DNA of 64,000 nucleotides. Source: Bactericera cockerelli. Its lineage: Eukaryota > Arthropoda > Insecta > Hemiptera > Triozidae. The notes beneath the pieces are model-generated. The model searched no databases. It was not told the DNA's origin and saw only the letters and a list, made by a program, of their open reading frames with translations. Position 1 is the first letter of the stretch. Each line of letters starts with the position of its first letter. The stretch covers positions 17,926,183 to 17,990,182 of the forward strand of contig CM044960.1 in the NCBI GenBank assembly GCA_024516035.1, read 5' to 3'. Below are positions 1-14,076 of this stretch, piece after piece. A program made the translations under genes and the position numbers.

Positions 1-384
1 TGCTAACCTCAACTCTGATGATGGCGAATAGTTTCAACATGGAAGTTAATACTAAATCCTAAAGTTATAATACGTAATCTTCTCGTTTACTCATGCACCA
101 AATGATTCATTATTGATAAATTATAAATAATAATTTATTTTATATACATATGTCTTCTTAATCTTCTCTATATTTAAAACTCAAATCTGTGTGTGCTTGA
201 ATGACTATGTTCTCTTAGGGGTTGTCTGTTTACAATACCCCGACATTTCATGTTAACTTCAGTCTCTTCAGTTCATTAATTTGACTGTCTCTTCAATCTA
301 ATAGGACGTAGGACGACAGGCACGGGAAGAATCCATAACGGCAACAAAATGCCGGCGATTTTACTTGTAACTTATGAAAATTAG

Positions 385-500
385 CCGACCTCAAAAGTAG
401 TTTGATTATAAAGCGGGGGACTTGTAAGCAGGACCTGGAATCCAGTAAAAATTAGCAGTTTGAGTTTCAGTAATTGTAACATCACACGAAGGTAATTAAA
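385..500 (+). repeat. SINE-A (tRNA-derived), degraded
   Basis: CCGACCTCAAAAGTAGTTTG...GCGGGGGACTTGTAAGC aligns with the better copies at 22098 and 47008, and the ATCACACGAAGGTAATTAAAAC tail fits the family end. Confidence 0.55.
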
Positions 501-865
501 ACAATATATAAAAAAATTGTAAATTTTGAGAAATTATAATAAAATTATTATCTTTGTGTCCACTTCAAGGCAAAAACTGAAAGCATCAGACATAATCCCA
601 CACAAGGGATATCTTAACTGATTAAAGATGTACCGTGGAGAATAACATCCCACATTTAACACAGAAGTATAAGGATCCTGGGTTAGGAATGCTGGAGGCA
701 ATAACAATACCCACTTGTATATCTCAGCTCAATGGCTATTCCATCCTCCTTTCATTGTTCTCTATCTCCATCTCTCCCACCGTATCTTTTTATCACTTAG
801 TCTTCTTCTTCATGAACTTTGATGTCCATTCTATTCTTTTTCTACATGATTGGGTCCATCTTGCG

Positions 866-1025
866 CAAATTTTCTTTTGTTCTCTCTTGCTCTCTTGCTC
901 TCTGTATCTCTCTGTCTCTAACTCTTTCTCTGACTATCTCTCTCTCGCACTCTTTTCTCTTTTGCACGTCTCCTATCTCCTTCTGTTTCTCTCTTATTCT
1001 CTTTTTATTCTCTCACTCACTCTGT
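866..1025. repeat. CT-rich low-complexity tract
   Basis: TCTCTC/TTCT-rich stretch on the plus strand; its Leu/Ser open frames carry no domain. Confidence 0.7.
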
Positions 1026-1199
1026 TATAATATATTATGTTGCCTCCATTTAAGTACAAAAGATTTAAAGATGAGGACTTCATTAAATTGTGTTAAAATG
1101 AAATTTATCTTATCAAACTATCTAAAGGTATTTTTTTTCTTTAGTTGGAAGGTACTTTTTTGTGCTAATTAGGTATCTACATATTTATTTTTTTTAAGT

Positions 1200-1340
1200 T
1201 TGTGTTAATCACTTTCGTGATGTGATATCTTTCGTGGACCACTTAAACTCGCTTTACTAAATCGCTAGTACCAGGACTTGAACCACCGACCTCCAGGTTA
1301 CAAGTCCGCCGCCTTATCGATCAAGCTACTGAGGTCGGTT
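1200..1340 (-). repeat. SINE-A (tRNA-derived)
   Basis: Minus strand reads CCGACCTCAGTAGCTTGATC, GATAAGGCGGCGGACTTGTA, ACCTGGAGGTCGGTGGTTCA, AGTCC. The B box GGTTCAAGTCC is near perfect. The tail ends ATCACGAAAGTGATTAACAC. Confidence 0.8.
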
Positions 1341-4300
1341 CTTAATTTAATTATCTACATGGGTATGTCTAAAGACGACTACATTGATCTAGATTTATTT
1401 TCCCCAACCCAATTTCATGTTAATAATGTCTCTCACGAGACCCGTTACCAATATGACCGTTTCACAGGAACTCAGTTCCGGGTCAGGGCAGCTGCTAGTA
1501 TTACCTATAGGTACATAGGTATTCAAAAAAATATGTTAGTGTTTTTTTTTATTTTTTTTTTTTTTTTTTTCATTAATTCACAATTAATTTTTTAATAACT
1601 AAAAAATCTACTTCCTAAAACATTTTCTTCCTGATAGTCGTTATAAGGTTATCACTACCTACATAATATGTGTTTACTCTTTAAATAAAGTTCTACGGAG
1701 TACTGTCCATGCTTCATGGTACATACGAAACAATGACCTACATCGTGACCTGAAAATTGAGACAGCCAAAGACTGTATGAATAGATTTGCCTTGAGTCAT
1801 CAAAAGAGGCCAGAGGAGCACCCCAATCCCGAGACCGTCCATCTTCTTAGGATTTAAGACCTCACCAGACGTTTGAAGTGGATTAAAACCACATGAAGTA
1901 AATAATTAGGTATTTTCTCTGGTAACACCCAACAGCCTATCTGCTTATGTCCATGTACATAAGTTATTATAATTTGCATTAGTAGTTTAGATTAGAATAA
2001 AAATACTTATTAGTTTTAAGAACTAGATTGTATTAATAAATTTAGTCCCCAGGGACTCTGGTTTAATAAGAAAAAAAATATCTTAAAAGACTCATATTAT
2101 TTTATTTTATAACTAAAGCACTCTTTGCATGTTAGGAGAAAATATTCTTGTAGTTACGTTAAAAGATCCATTTCGTTATTTTATTGTTTATTTCATCTGT
2201 GACATTTAATTGGTCCCAAAGAGACTTCTATTTATTTATTTACTTGAGAAAAACTGAACTTTCATTTCAAAACTTGGAAAAAATACATTGATGGAAAAGG
2301 TAAACTTATCCGCTTCAGCTTAATCAACTTTTTTTAGATAAATACGGAGAAAATTTATTTTCCAACTTGCAATTAAATTTAATAGCCTTTAATTAAAAGG
2401 ATTAGAAACAGATTAATAAATTGCCATCTACAGTTTTAGCTTCCAAAATATGGGTTTTAAGTAAGACCTCCTCAGGAAAACTTTTTACTTCTAATTATAA
2501 AAATATAAATCTCAGATGGCGTAAGTAATTAGTATGTATCATTCCACATTATAATTATTATTATACTGTATAACCTCAAAAAAATAATTCTTCGCTTATA
2601 AAAATTCCCCGCGAAGTGTCTGGGCCAATTTTTTTCTAAAATCATGTTCGGTCCTGCTTTACCTTCATTATCCTACTAACCCTCACTTAAATCTGTCTCA
2701 TAGAAATACCTATGTAATACTAAAATTGATCGCACTCTTTTCCGACAAACGTTTCTTGGGTTTGGGCTTTGTCCCAACTCGTTACACATTACCAATTTTT
2801 TTTTTATTCTGTGCGAATGAGGACAGAGCTACCAAGGAACATTAGTGTAGCTGTAGAGAGTGTAGAGCTTGTGAAATGAAAAATGACCGAGACAAAGAAG
2901 TTGGGAAGCAATGAGGATGAATACTATAATTAATCTCTATAAGGCAGATCTAGGTGCAGGTAGGTACGATAATGAAGGTAGAGCGGTCCCAAACATGATA
3001 TCAGAAAAAATTGGGCCGAAGACTGTACCAAGCATGACCGCCATACCTTTATATACTTTAATTTAGTCCCGTTGTGAGAAACAAGGGCAAAGTGGTGGCA
3101 ATTTTATTCAACTCAATATTTTTTAAAGTCAACTTCTAAAAGCGAGATACATTCACTGGCTGATCTTCAAACACAATGCCAAATTTTACAACAGTGGGGC
3201 AATAATGTACAGCAATTGAGGGACTACACTATAGGTGTTAGTACTATGAAGTAGATAAAATAAATATGTACTTGGAATTACTTGAAATAAATCATTATTT
3301 AATATTTGGAGTAAATAGAATCCAAACCATTATTCTTTCCTTTCTTCGAGGCATTGATAACAAACAACAGATCTTCTTTCTTTGGAAAGGGAGCATTTAT
3401 TTTCATTCACTGAGAGTAATGGAAGCTTTAAGTACTCAAATGAAGCACCTATTATCTACATTCAGGGTTGGGAATTTCAACCTAAAACACGTGTCTTGCT
3501 TTTAGGAGCTTTTGTTTTCATTCCGGCTTCATCATAGAGAGTTAGAAAAGCATCATTAAGAGATTACCTAGATCATTATGGAGAGACTCTGCCTCTCTAT
3601 AGTGATGTATCTCTATAATATTATTTACTGCCCTCGGACATCCAAAATACAAATAATAAAATATTCAAGTCGAGATGTAAACCCGGATCATCCCTGTGTG
3701 AACCAATCTTACTACTGAATACTGGTGGATTGCAAGAGTGAAGAGATGAAAATATCCAATTTGTGACTTGACTAACTTCTTGCTCTTCCTCTTATTTGTT
3801 CCTTCCTTCTGAACTTTGCACATTCACTAAGTTTATTATTTTACTTGTGACTCGTCTCTGTGTTTCATCTTCCTGTGCTCTGTCATGTTGAGGAGTCTTC
3901 AACTTTTTCATTATTATGTTTGCAGTTTGCACCTTGTTTTTTTATTTCCTAATGCCTTAGTCTCTTTAAAATTTTCTTTCTCATTTCTCCTTAGGAACTT
4001 TCTCTTCGACTGAGAACCATTTTCTCCTCCTTCTTCTTATACTACCTCTCTTTCTCTCACGCTCTTTCAGTAGCATTCACCTTTTTGTTTTCACTGGGTT
4101 TTCTTTGATATGATTATTTATAGTATGTTTTCATTCACCCAGCTCCTTGCACTTCGTTATCTGGAAGGAGCGAGATTATTTTTACATTTCCCCCCCCAGG
4201 TTTTCTAAGAAACACCTTACATCGGGGGGCGTATTTCTTTGTTCCTGTATTTTATGAACAAACTTCCGTCGCTTCAGTGCACCTGCCTAAGTTTGCAAAA

Positions 4301-7300
4301 GCTCTATAAGGATGAGTTAGTTAGGATGATAAAATTATATATGTGCTGAGAACAAGCCGAGGTATAAGAGGGGTTATTGAGCCCGCGCCAGACTAAAATG
4401 TCAGATTTGACAGAATTCAATTTATTCGATGCATTGAGAGTATTTACCTATTACACTGTCAGAACAGGCAGGATATTATGAGTGAACTCCTTCTCCATCA
4501 TCATTAATGTAAATATTTACACTAAAGTTCAATTAAATGAGTAATTTAAATATTATAATGGTAACGTAGACGATAGACAACAAACAATCATCAATCACCA
4601 GGTATACTCTCAGCCATGGTATACACTCTATAATTCTATATGTATAGACATACACCCTCAGGCCTCTAACGTAGGGGGTTCACATAATATCATATTTATG
4701 GAATTTCGTGGCTTTTATAAATAGCTTTAATTAGGAAAAATGTGGTTCAGATTACCTTTAATAATTTAAAACTCTAGCCCACATTTTTAATGATAAATTA
4801 GCAGGCCTGGGCATAGCATTGCAAGTTCTACTTGTCCGGGCCTCCAAATTTCGCCTTTTTGGGCTCCTCTCTCCTAAGGTAGACAAGTAAATGCCATGAG
4901 GTCTTTGATAGCGATAGAATCGTACCTAATAACTTCGAATTTTGCGTCTTCCTTTATCCCAAGGTAATAGTAGTAGGTAGTAGGTACAGGTTTTGAATAA
5001 AATAAAGTTAGTGAACATTTCAAGATGTGCTATACAATGTTCCTTTATACTAATGCTTTTCTGAAAAGTAGTAGAAAGGAGGTACATATTTAAGTTATTA
5101 TAGGGAACAACTAGCTTTGTGGCTTGATACTTGCTTATCATACGGAAGATCCCGTGTTTGAATCTCAGAGCCGACGAAAAATTGTATTCATACAGATTTC
5201 AGTTGTCTGTGCTCATTTTGACCCAGCACCTAATTGGAAAGTATTGTGTCACTTCTCGTTCATCAGAGGAGAGGCAATATGGAGGCATACTACAAGATGG
5301 GCAAGCTACAACACAGGTCACAAGAGTATGAAGCAGCTGCTGTCCATTGGGCACAAGAAAAGGCTTTGAAACACTCATCTTTTTAAATATTACTCCCATA
5401 AAAAACCATCTGCGGCTCAGCTGAGTCTCATCAGAACAATAAAGCTTTGTCTGCTGGAATCTCATCGATTGTTATCTCTTGAACCATGTTGGTCCCCAGT
5501 CGATATAACATAATGTGATTAATGATACTGCGAGCTGGGTGGAAGAGGAAGAGGAGCAATAGCAAGAGAGCTCATCGTTTTTGCTGATGTGAGATTTATT
5601 CTTTGACACTTATTCAATATTTCAGCTATAGCTTATATTCCTACTCCCAGCCAAAGTGCTGATGTTCCTATCTCCTTGGGGTATTTTTGTCGATGAAAAC
5701 TTTCAATAAATAAGAAAGTTTTGGACGTAAACTTATACAGTACCTACATACAAATAGTATTTATTTATGTACATATCTCTATGTGTTAGTATAAAATTAA
5801 ATGAACAATTTTAGCGGGTGTTTTCTTGTTTTACCTTTTTATAGGTGATCTAATAGTGCTGGCGATCTCAAAAAACACTACGTAGGTACCTATATTTTTA
5901 CTATACACATACAATACATGTGTAAACACTAAAACAGCATCATATGGGTAGGTACTTAACTTACCTACATCATTGCTTAACGTACCATAAAACCACAGAA
6001 TGAAATATTTTTTTTATTATTATCAGGTACCTACAATGCTTCTATATTGGTACATAGACAGACACATTAATTGAGGTAGGTAATTAATTATCTATTAATG
6101 AATACGCTTTGTATGCCATGAGGTGTACATTCAACTCTTGCAACTACACCTAAGAGAACTTTAAAGCAATGTTCATAAATTTGCAACAAAAAAAACACCT
6201 CGTTTATCTCTAAGTTCAAAGGAGATGGAGAAAAGTACTGTGCTCTATACGTATACCAATAGCATACATTACTTTATCATGTCGTAAGATACACATCTCG
6301 TATACCTAAATCATACATAACATGAGTTATGTCTACATTAATTCATCAGGAGTAATATTCCCGAGAGAAAGTGAAAACACATTGTGTAAAGGCACCACGC
6401 AGAATATTTAAACAGCACTTGAAAAGCTTTCCATCAGTACTCAGATTTATACAGGGTGCGATGATAGCCCTGGAAGCCTTCTCTCCCTCTCTTTTTCACA
6501 CACATTCTCTCCTCTCTTATATTCTCAACCCTGTTGTTATCTTAGGTGGTAGAGTAGAGAAAATGAAGCCCACTTCAGCGATAAACTGCATACATTAAAG
6601 TGGTACTTCTGTAATAAACTGCACAGCAGCAATCAATTTGGCAGGTGTGCAATTTTTTCTTTAAAACTATTGCTCTAATAATAGAAATATTAGACTACAT
6701 ATTATAACTATTATTTGAATATGTACCTATTGAATTTCCAAATGTCACTCTTCCCCTATAATGCATATTAGAGAGGTCCTAATGTCACTTTTGCTAGATT
6801 TGAACCAATATTCTTTGAACTCAAATGCAACCGATGAAATCGCACGCAGTATATTTGAAGAACTCCATGCGTTTCACTGGTTCTCCCTGGTAATTTATGA
6901 AGGAGAAATAAGTAATCCCTAATAATTCCCTCAAACACGAGCGATATTCCACGTCATTCAGTCAGTGGCGGGGAGCGTGCTAGTCACTGATGTTAGAGAT
7001 AGAGGTGGACGAAGACAGTGCACATCATACACCAAAACAAACAAACTCGTGATGAAGCCACTGACATAATACATGATAATGTTGCCACATTTATGTGATG
7101 GTTCCCTTCGTTCTAGTTCAAAAATCAGAGAAACTAGTATTGCCTTCTTTTATCATAATTTTAGGCATAATTATGCCTTTGGGAATTTATAAATCTCAAT
7201 TCAATTATCAACTGAGGTTCGCAGAAATGCCAGTGCCTGCTTGGTTAGTAGGGTAGAACTTCAAGCCGGACATCGCTATTCGACTTTAGTTCATGACACA

Positions 7301-7895
7301 AAATTTTAATCTTATTTTTTCCGTAAAAAATCATTGGGAAACGCCCATTGTGACAAGAACTTGTTTCAAACGCAGTTCAAATTCTTTCTTTTTTATCAAC
7401 TCGACCAAAAAAATGTCTTGTAACTATTACTTGGAACTCATTGCTTTCACTTCAAAGTAATACGACACTGTGGAATTGTATGTAATAATGTAATGTACTG
7501 CAACTGAAGGTACATAATATTATATTATACTGAATGTATACAATATACATATAGAACATAGATATACTAATACATGTTCTGTAGAATGGTTTCGGGTATC
7601 TCACTGAGAGGAATTAGAAACAGAAGCTTGAAAGGATTTTTGGATATTTTCCTTGTCCTCGGAATTTCTCCACAAAAGTACTCAAAGCAGACCAAAAAAG
7701 TTTGAAACAAGAGAGCAACATTTTGTCTCTTGATGCTTTGAGTGAGACACAATGTTGCAATCCCAGCTTTAAATGGCAACTGTGAGGTTGTCACCCTCTC
7801 GGGTACCAAAAATATTCACTTTTCTCGCCTGTCAGGCTCAATATTATGCTCTCACCTGGTATCACCAATGATCACAAACACAAGAATTTTCCTCT

Positions 7896-8040
7896 TCAAT
7901 CGAACAGTTTTTGATCTGCGGAATCCTCAGCCTTCCGCTTGGACTGCCACGCATTAAGAAACACGTATACTGCCACTAAAAAACCCGTAACTATAGCAAT
8001 AAAAGAAAAGTATTGTTCTTTAAGCACAGCATTCCCTTAT
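7896..8040 (-). other. Possible terminal coding exon with one membrane segment
   Basis: On the minus strand an open stretch with no ATG of its own reads GNAVLKEQYFSFIAIVTG, then FLVAVYVFLNAWQSKRKAED, SADQKLFD, stop. It is a clean 19-20 residue hydrophobic helix followed by a basic then acidic tail, and its second half uses G/C-ending codons. A possible acceptor (CTGCAATAAG) precedes it. I do not recognise a family, and no partner exon was found. It may be chance. Confidence 0.2.
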
Positions 8041-11025
8041 TGCAGCAAAGTAATGTATTGTTTAAAACTCATTAGTTGCTAAGATATTGAAACAACTTCC
8101 GTCGCTTGAAAACTTTAGCTTTTGTTTAGTTTAGAACGAATAAGATTGTTTGGTTGGAGGGTATTTTTCTATTTATATTTATTTAAAAAAAAAGCAGAAA
8201 AAGCTCTTCGGAATTGTGCATTGATTTTTTTCTCCGTCTACTGTTTTAACTGCTTCTCCTTGGAAATGCGCACGCTTTACTATGAAATAAAACTAATTTA
8301 ATAAACAAAGTTGTAATACTGTTGTAGGAGACACAATAATAAAATTATTAAAAATAATGGTAATACCTAAAGTTGTTGAAACCCTTTTTGGATGATATTA
8401 TGTTTTTCCTTTTAAAATACCGAAAATATACTACACCCAAAAATACATACACCTCATAACCACCATGGCAAGAGCCTGGAAGATTGCATCTGATGGGCAA
8501 TGGGCATTCAAGGGGTTGAATAGCACCGGTAATTATTCCACTTCAAGATAACACCAAAGTAAATATGTACCTACTCATACTTATCTACAATACCAAAATA
8601 ATCACCATTTCTTATTAATTTGTGAGCATCACTTAAACGAGCTCTGAAGCTTTCACAGTTCGGCAATAATGAACCATTAGATAAAACTATAGGTATACTA
8701 CACGAGAATTCAAATTCCAAATATCAAGGGAGAGAGAAGGTTAAATAAGGGTTTGAGGTAAAATGAAAAGCCCAATGAGTAGCAAGAGACTGGAGAGAAA
8801 AGATTAACAGAAGACACCACGGGCCAAATAAGAAAAAGGGGGAGAGGAGAATAAACAAGAGAGCACAACAAGTGGTGAAAATTAAAAAAGAGCGATTAAT
8901 TATAACTGTTTTATTTTTTTTTAAAAATAGCTGGGGAATTTCCTTTTTACCAGTAATTATATTTCACCTCATACTCTTTTGTTGATATTCTACAGTGGTG
9001 TATCCGTGAGGATTCTTTATCCTACGTCAATTAGAATCTAATTCTTAGATTATGCAAAGTACTGGGAGAGTTGTGAGATTACTTCTATATTGAAGCATTT
9101 AAAAAAAAATCAAATTTTTGGTAAAAAAAGATACGAATAATATTTCATTAATTGAAGGAGGAAGGGAGAGAGACAGAGAAGGGGTGGAAGTAACAGGAGA
9201 AAAGTCCGTACTTTAAAATAACAAAGGTCATCAGTACTTACAACCTCAACCCTTCGCCTCTGAAATCTCCTCTCACTAACACCTAGACTTACACTGCACA
9301 GACTGCCACAAGACTTCACTGCCTAAACCTCCTCCGACCCTCCGCTACTCACTCCAGCCTCGTCCTATGTAACTATGTATATATTTCACAAAATTACTTC
9401 TTCCTCTATATTTCATCTCAAATTCGCCTCCCTGCCTTATTGTGTAAGAGAAAAATAATGATGAAAAATAAGGAAACGAGACCGACGCACAAGGGGAGGA
9501 GGAAAGAGACATCGGAAGTCAGGAGGGAAGGAAGTTTGAGTGAATAAGTCAAAAGATTTTCTCTAAAGGAGTAAAGAAAGAAAGAGCTAGGAAAATTAGT
9601 TGAGTTTTTACCTGGGTGAAGTAAGCCAGGGCTTTCGAAAGAAAATTGAAACCTCCGCAATTTAGGTTGAACGTTGACTGAACGAGATAATTTAAGAGAC
9701 AAATAGCTCGAGAAACATCATTATAGGTTCCATACAAGAAGGAATCAGATAAATTTTACCCAGCCCTGTTTGATGTGAAATTATTACCTTTATCTAGTGA
9801 TAGCAATATATACCTACCTACATTGAGAAATGGGTTTTTCATGTGTGTATTTGAGCGTATTTTTATCTCCCTTAAGTACCTAAACTTAGTAATTACATTT
9901 ACCACTCTCACAGACAAATTGCTTACGAAACCATGTTTTATTATAGCTTTTATATTTTGAACATACAGCATAACTTCAACTTGAAACTAATGAGACCAAG
10001 CAAGCAGAGAGACACTTTCGTACTAAAGTCAGCAGTTTTATAACTGAAAAGACTTATTTAGATTTTCAAAAATATGACAACTTCCGTAGGTTCTCAAAAA
10101 GGTAGAGCAGCCATTACAGCTTTCTGAGAACTGACTTAACTGACTAAAGAAACCACAGCACCGTTTTTAAACTGAACACAACTCATGCATAGACGACCTA
10201 CAAGTTTTTTCCACCACATACAATCTGGATCGCGCTGGTCTGAGTTTGCTGGGAACAACTGTGACAGTACTGACAGTTCCGATAACACAGGCTCTATTGT
10301 GGTTGCCAGCTTTGTGAGAACAATTAGATGAATTAGGTATAATTAGTACAGAGGGATCTTCATTTATCTTACTCAGTGATGTATCCGCCGTTCTACTTGA
10401 GAGAGGGTCTGTCCTCATATTGTATGATTCATTGAATATTAATTTAAAAATGCTTAAATCTGACTTAGTGGAGATGACGCGTTCAGTACACAAATTTCAC
10501 AGGAAACATCTAAGAAGTCAAGCACCGTTCAGCATGGAGAAGACATTAATTAGTGACTATCTGATTTTGAGTTTACCCATCCATGTTTGGGATAGAGAAC
10601 CATATTCTCTTGGTATTGGGGTCTGACTCGTGATGGTTGACTTACTTGAACTCAACCCGAGAAATCTTCCCATAGAAACCCAAAAAAACAAAGAAAAATA
10701 TTTAAAATTCTATCAAAATTTAGTTAGGATATTGGAATAACTCTATTTATGTATTATTAAAAAGGTATTATTATCTCACACTTCCAGAAGTTACTAGTAA
10801 ATCTATAAAGCATTTAACTATTCATCTCTTTGTCCTCAGTCATAAACACATAAACTTCCTAATTTAAGCTATTGTGATGTCAGGTTTTTAAGGTCATCTC
10901 ATAACTGGCTATTGTTTAAAAACCTAGCAGATACCTAATCTGGTTTTTTCCTGGAGCCACCATTTCATGGAGTTTAAATATGTAATATTAATACAAAGGA
11001 CGCTAATTTTTTGATGACGATTGAC

Positions 11026-11385
11026 GATCAATCCGTGGTGTAACGGTCTACTGTTGTGATAAGACAGAGATCCTGAGTTCAATTCTGGGTTGGGCAAAAT
11101 TTTCTAACAAAAAATTCATATGAGGCTGGCATTTCTGGTCCAACCCAGGCTGAGTGAGGTTAATATGGGTGAGCGATTCCCTGCGAATGGAAATCCCCTT
11201 CCTGAGTAACTTAAATTAATCAGGATGTTAATGGAGTCACTGGTCACTGGAGTTCTCATTAGGTCGCAATGTAAGCAATGTTAATTTCTGGACTTTCCAC
11301 TGAAATCCTACAACCACGTCAGAGAGTAATAAATGAAAGCCCAGGTGGTCTTATAGGCCCAAGAGAGCCATACTTAAATTATGAT
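11026..11385 (+). repeat. tRNA-headed SINE sharing its core with the 5S-headed family
   Basis: The head TCCGTGGTGTAACGGTCTAC...GAGTTCAATTCTGGGTT has A- and B-box-like spacing. The body contains CTGGCATTTCTGGTCCAACC and CAGGCTGAGTGAGGTTAATA, the same core found in the 5S-headed copies. The tail carries GAATGGAAATCCCC and then unique sequence. Confidence 0.65.
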
Positions 11386-11689
11386 TTTAACTTGGTCAAA
11401 GAGAGAGAGAAAACTTCGAGAAAAAATTCTAAAAATAAAATTGCTTAAGAAAATATTTCTTTAATTAAAAATGTTTTTATATAAAAAAGCGTACATTTTT
11501 CATCGTCTCCTCAGGAGCTTACTTATTACATAGTTACCGTAACTTTTGTATGACGTTGTTTTTTACTTCCAAGAAATTTCTAATATTAGAAATCGGAAGT
11601 ATTGTGTTCGTTTTTGTAAAGAAAAATATTTTTTTGCTCCGATTGCATTATTTTCATATTTCTGGACGTTTCATAACCTCCTGAGCAAC

Positions 11690-12099
11690 TTTGGTTTTGT
11701 GTCTGTATGTCTGTCTATCGGTCTGTTAAATACATTCCTTGTAACGCGCAAATCTCAGAAACTACTTCTGCCATTCAAAACAAATTGAAGAAAATCAGCA
11801 TAGCGGTCTTGGAGATACAAGTGATTTATTTGCCACGTGTATGCAATGTGAACCAATTACGAGGAAGTATTGTGTCAACAATTGGCAGTGTACTTGAAAC
11901 GTTTTTGCTGATTCTAAATATTAAAAAAGCAATACCACAGCCCAAACTTTACAGATATTGAAATTTTCTTGAGAGTCGACCCCCCCTAAACCACCCTCAA
12001 ACTACATAGAAAATTATCAAAATTAAAATATCTATTACCACTTTCAAGATATCGGGATTTTCTGGTCCAAAATAACAATAGCACGGGTGAAACAGCTAG
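11690..12099 (+). mobile_element. Helitron-like remnant, start uncertain
   Basis: It ends ACAGCTAG followed by T at 12100, with GTCTGTATGTCTGTCTATC near 11701 and text of the type seen in Helitron bodies (CGCAAATCTCAGAAACTACT). The 5' boundary is not visible. Confidence 0.4.
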
Positions 12100-12419
12100 T
12101 GTATTTATAAAAATAAGTTATTTATTAAATAAATGACCTTTTCTACTATATTAACATGACCTTTGTGTAACAAACTAATGTTATTATGTAGGCGTGTGTT
12201 ACCTACCTACTCAAGAAAAATTACTTGTAATGCGTACCAAAATAAAAGAAAAAATACCCTGGAAAAAAATTCGCTTGTCATTAGAACAATTTATTCTGGA
12301 GAGAAAAAAACAAGTCACGGAAATACCTACGGGGTTTGCTGCATTGGATAATCAACTTTATGCAGCGTGGTAATAACGTATACATAATTAAATAATATAT
12401 CATGCACACAATATTATAT

Positions 12420-14076
12420 ACAGGGTGTCCCACCAAACTTGGACACCTCAAATTACTCGGCCCCTGAAAGAGTTTTTGAAAAATAAAAAAATCTAGGGTA
12501 CATGTGCTAATTATGCGGTTTCAGTTATGAAATTTTTCTTATACAGGGTGGTTCAAAAGTCAGAAATTGAGGTGTCAACTTTCGATTTTTAAATGGATCG
12601 ACCTGAATTTTATTTGATAATTTTACTTCTAAATAATTCCTGAGTACTTTTTTAAACAAAAATATTACATACAGGGTGGTTTTTTTTCGACCAATTTTTT
12701 TTCTAAATCTTGAATAACTCAAGTTCGGTTAATTTTTTCGATAACAAGAAAAGAATGTGTTTGTGTAATGAATACACGCACTTTCAATTGGCATCAAAAA
12801 TTTTTATACAGGGTGTTTCACAAGTGAAATAATAACTTGATTTTTTTTAAAACCGAGTTTTTTTAATTTTTTATTTGGAATTAATAATTCTCGTCTAATT
12901 TTACACATTTTTCGTTAGTCATATCGAAAAACAAAACTAAAGTGTTGTACAGGGTGAGACATAATTTTTTTGTAACACCCTGTATATGGGCAGTCAAATA
13001 GACGCAGAATTAAATATAAAGACTAAATATGCAAGAAAAACTTTGATTATTAATTAAACTAAAAAGTTATGGTGTTTTAACTAATATTGTCGCATGGACC
13101 ACCCTGTAGATATTTTCTTAAACCATCATATGGGTAGTCGAAACTGTCTAAAATTCAACGAGGAGTCCAAATCTGAAAGAAAAAAAATGAATTCAAAAAG
13201 CCATGCTCAATTTTGTGTCTACACCTACCTACTTTTTATTTCAAGTTTTAAAATCATTCAGTGTGGACACCAAATTGAAAATGGCTTCAAATTCGTGTTT
13301 TTTATTTGTTTTTCCCACATGATTCGAAGTGTTCGTTGAATTTTATACAACTAAGAGTACCTACATGATAGTTTAAGAAAATATCTACAGGGTGGTCCAT
13401 GCGACAATATTAGTTAAAAAACCATAACTTTTTAGTTTAATTAAAAATCAAAGTTTTTCTTGCATATTTAGTCTTTATATTTAATTTTTCGTCTCTTTGA
13501 CTGCCCATATACAGGGTGTTACAAAAAAATTATGTCTCACCCTGTACAACACTTTAGTTTTGTTTTTCGATATGACTAACGAAAAATGTGTAAAATTAGA
13601 CGAGAATTATTAATCCTAAATAAAAAATTAAAAAAACTCGGTTTTAAAAAAAATCAAGTCATTATTTCACTTGTGAACCACCCTGTATAAAAATTTTTGA
13701 TGCCAATTGAAAGTGCATGTATTCATTACACAAACACATTCTCTTCTTGTTATCTAAAAAATTAACCGAACTTGAGTTATTCAAGATTTAGAAAAAAAAT
13801 TGGTCAAAAAAAAACCACCCTGTATGTAATATTTTTGTTTAAAAAAGTACTCAGGAATCATTTAGAAGTAAAATTATCAAATAAAATTCAGGTCGATCCA
13901 TTTAAAAATCGAAAGTTGACACCTCAATTTCTGACTTTCGAACCACCCTGTATAAAAAAAAATTCATAACTGAAACCGCATAATTAGCACATGTACCCTA
14001 GATTTTTTTATTTTTCAAAAACTCTTTCAGGGGCCGAGTAATTTGAGGTGTCCAAGTTTGGTGGGACACCCTGTAT
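12420..14076. repeat. 1.66-kb foldback palindrome of ACAGGGTG-capped modules
   Basis: The left end TACAGGGTGTCCCACC is mirrored by GGTGGGACACCCTGTA at the right. Arms are about 12420-13140 and 13370-14076, with a roughly 230-bp loop. Within each arm the motif ACAGGGTG recurs at near-regular spacing: left about 12419, 12542, 12671, 12807 and 12948; right complement about 13541, 13679, 13817, 13945 and 14067. Each arm thus looks like a run of about 120-140-bp modules with different bodies. It is flanked by TATA-rich sequence; no clear target duplication beyond TA/TATA. No transposase frame. Confidence 0.92.

Larger units (their letters stand above)
1..11025. other. AT-rich non-coding DNA
   Basis: Apart from the SINEs at 385-500 and 1200-1340, the CT tract and the doubtful exon at 7896-8040, I see no gene. 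Many short open frames lack codon bias or domains. Several GTAGGTACCTAC motifs occur (e.g. around 5883 and 5945). Confidence 0.6.
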
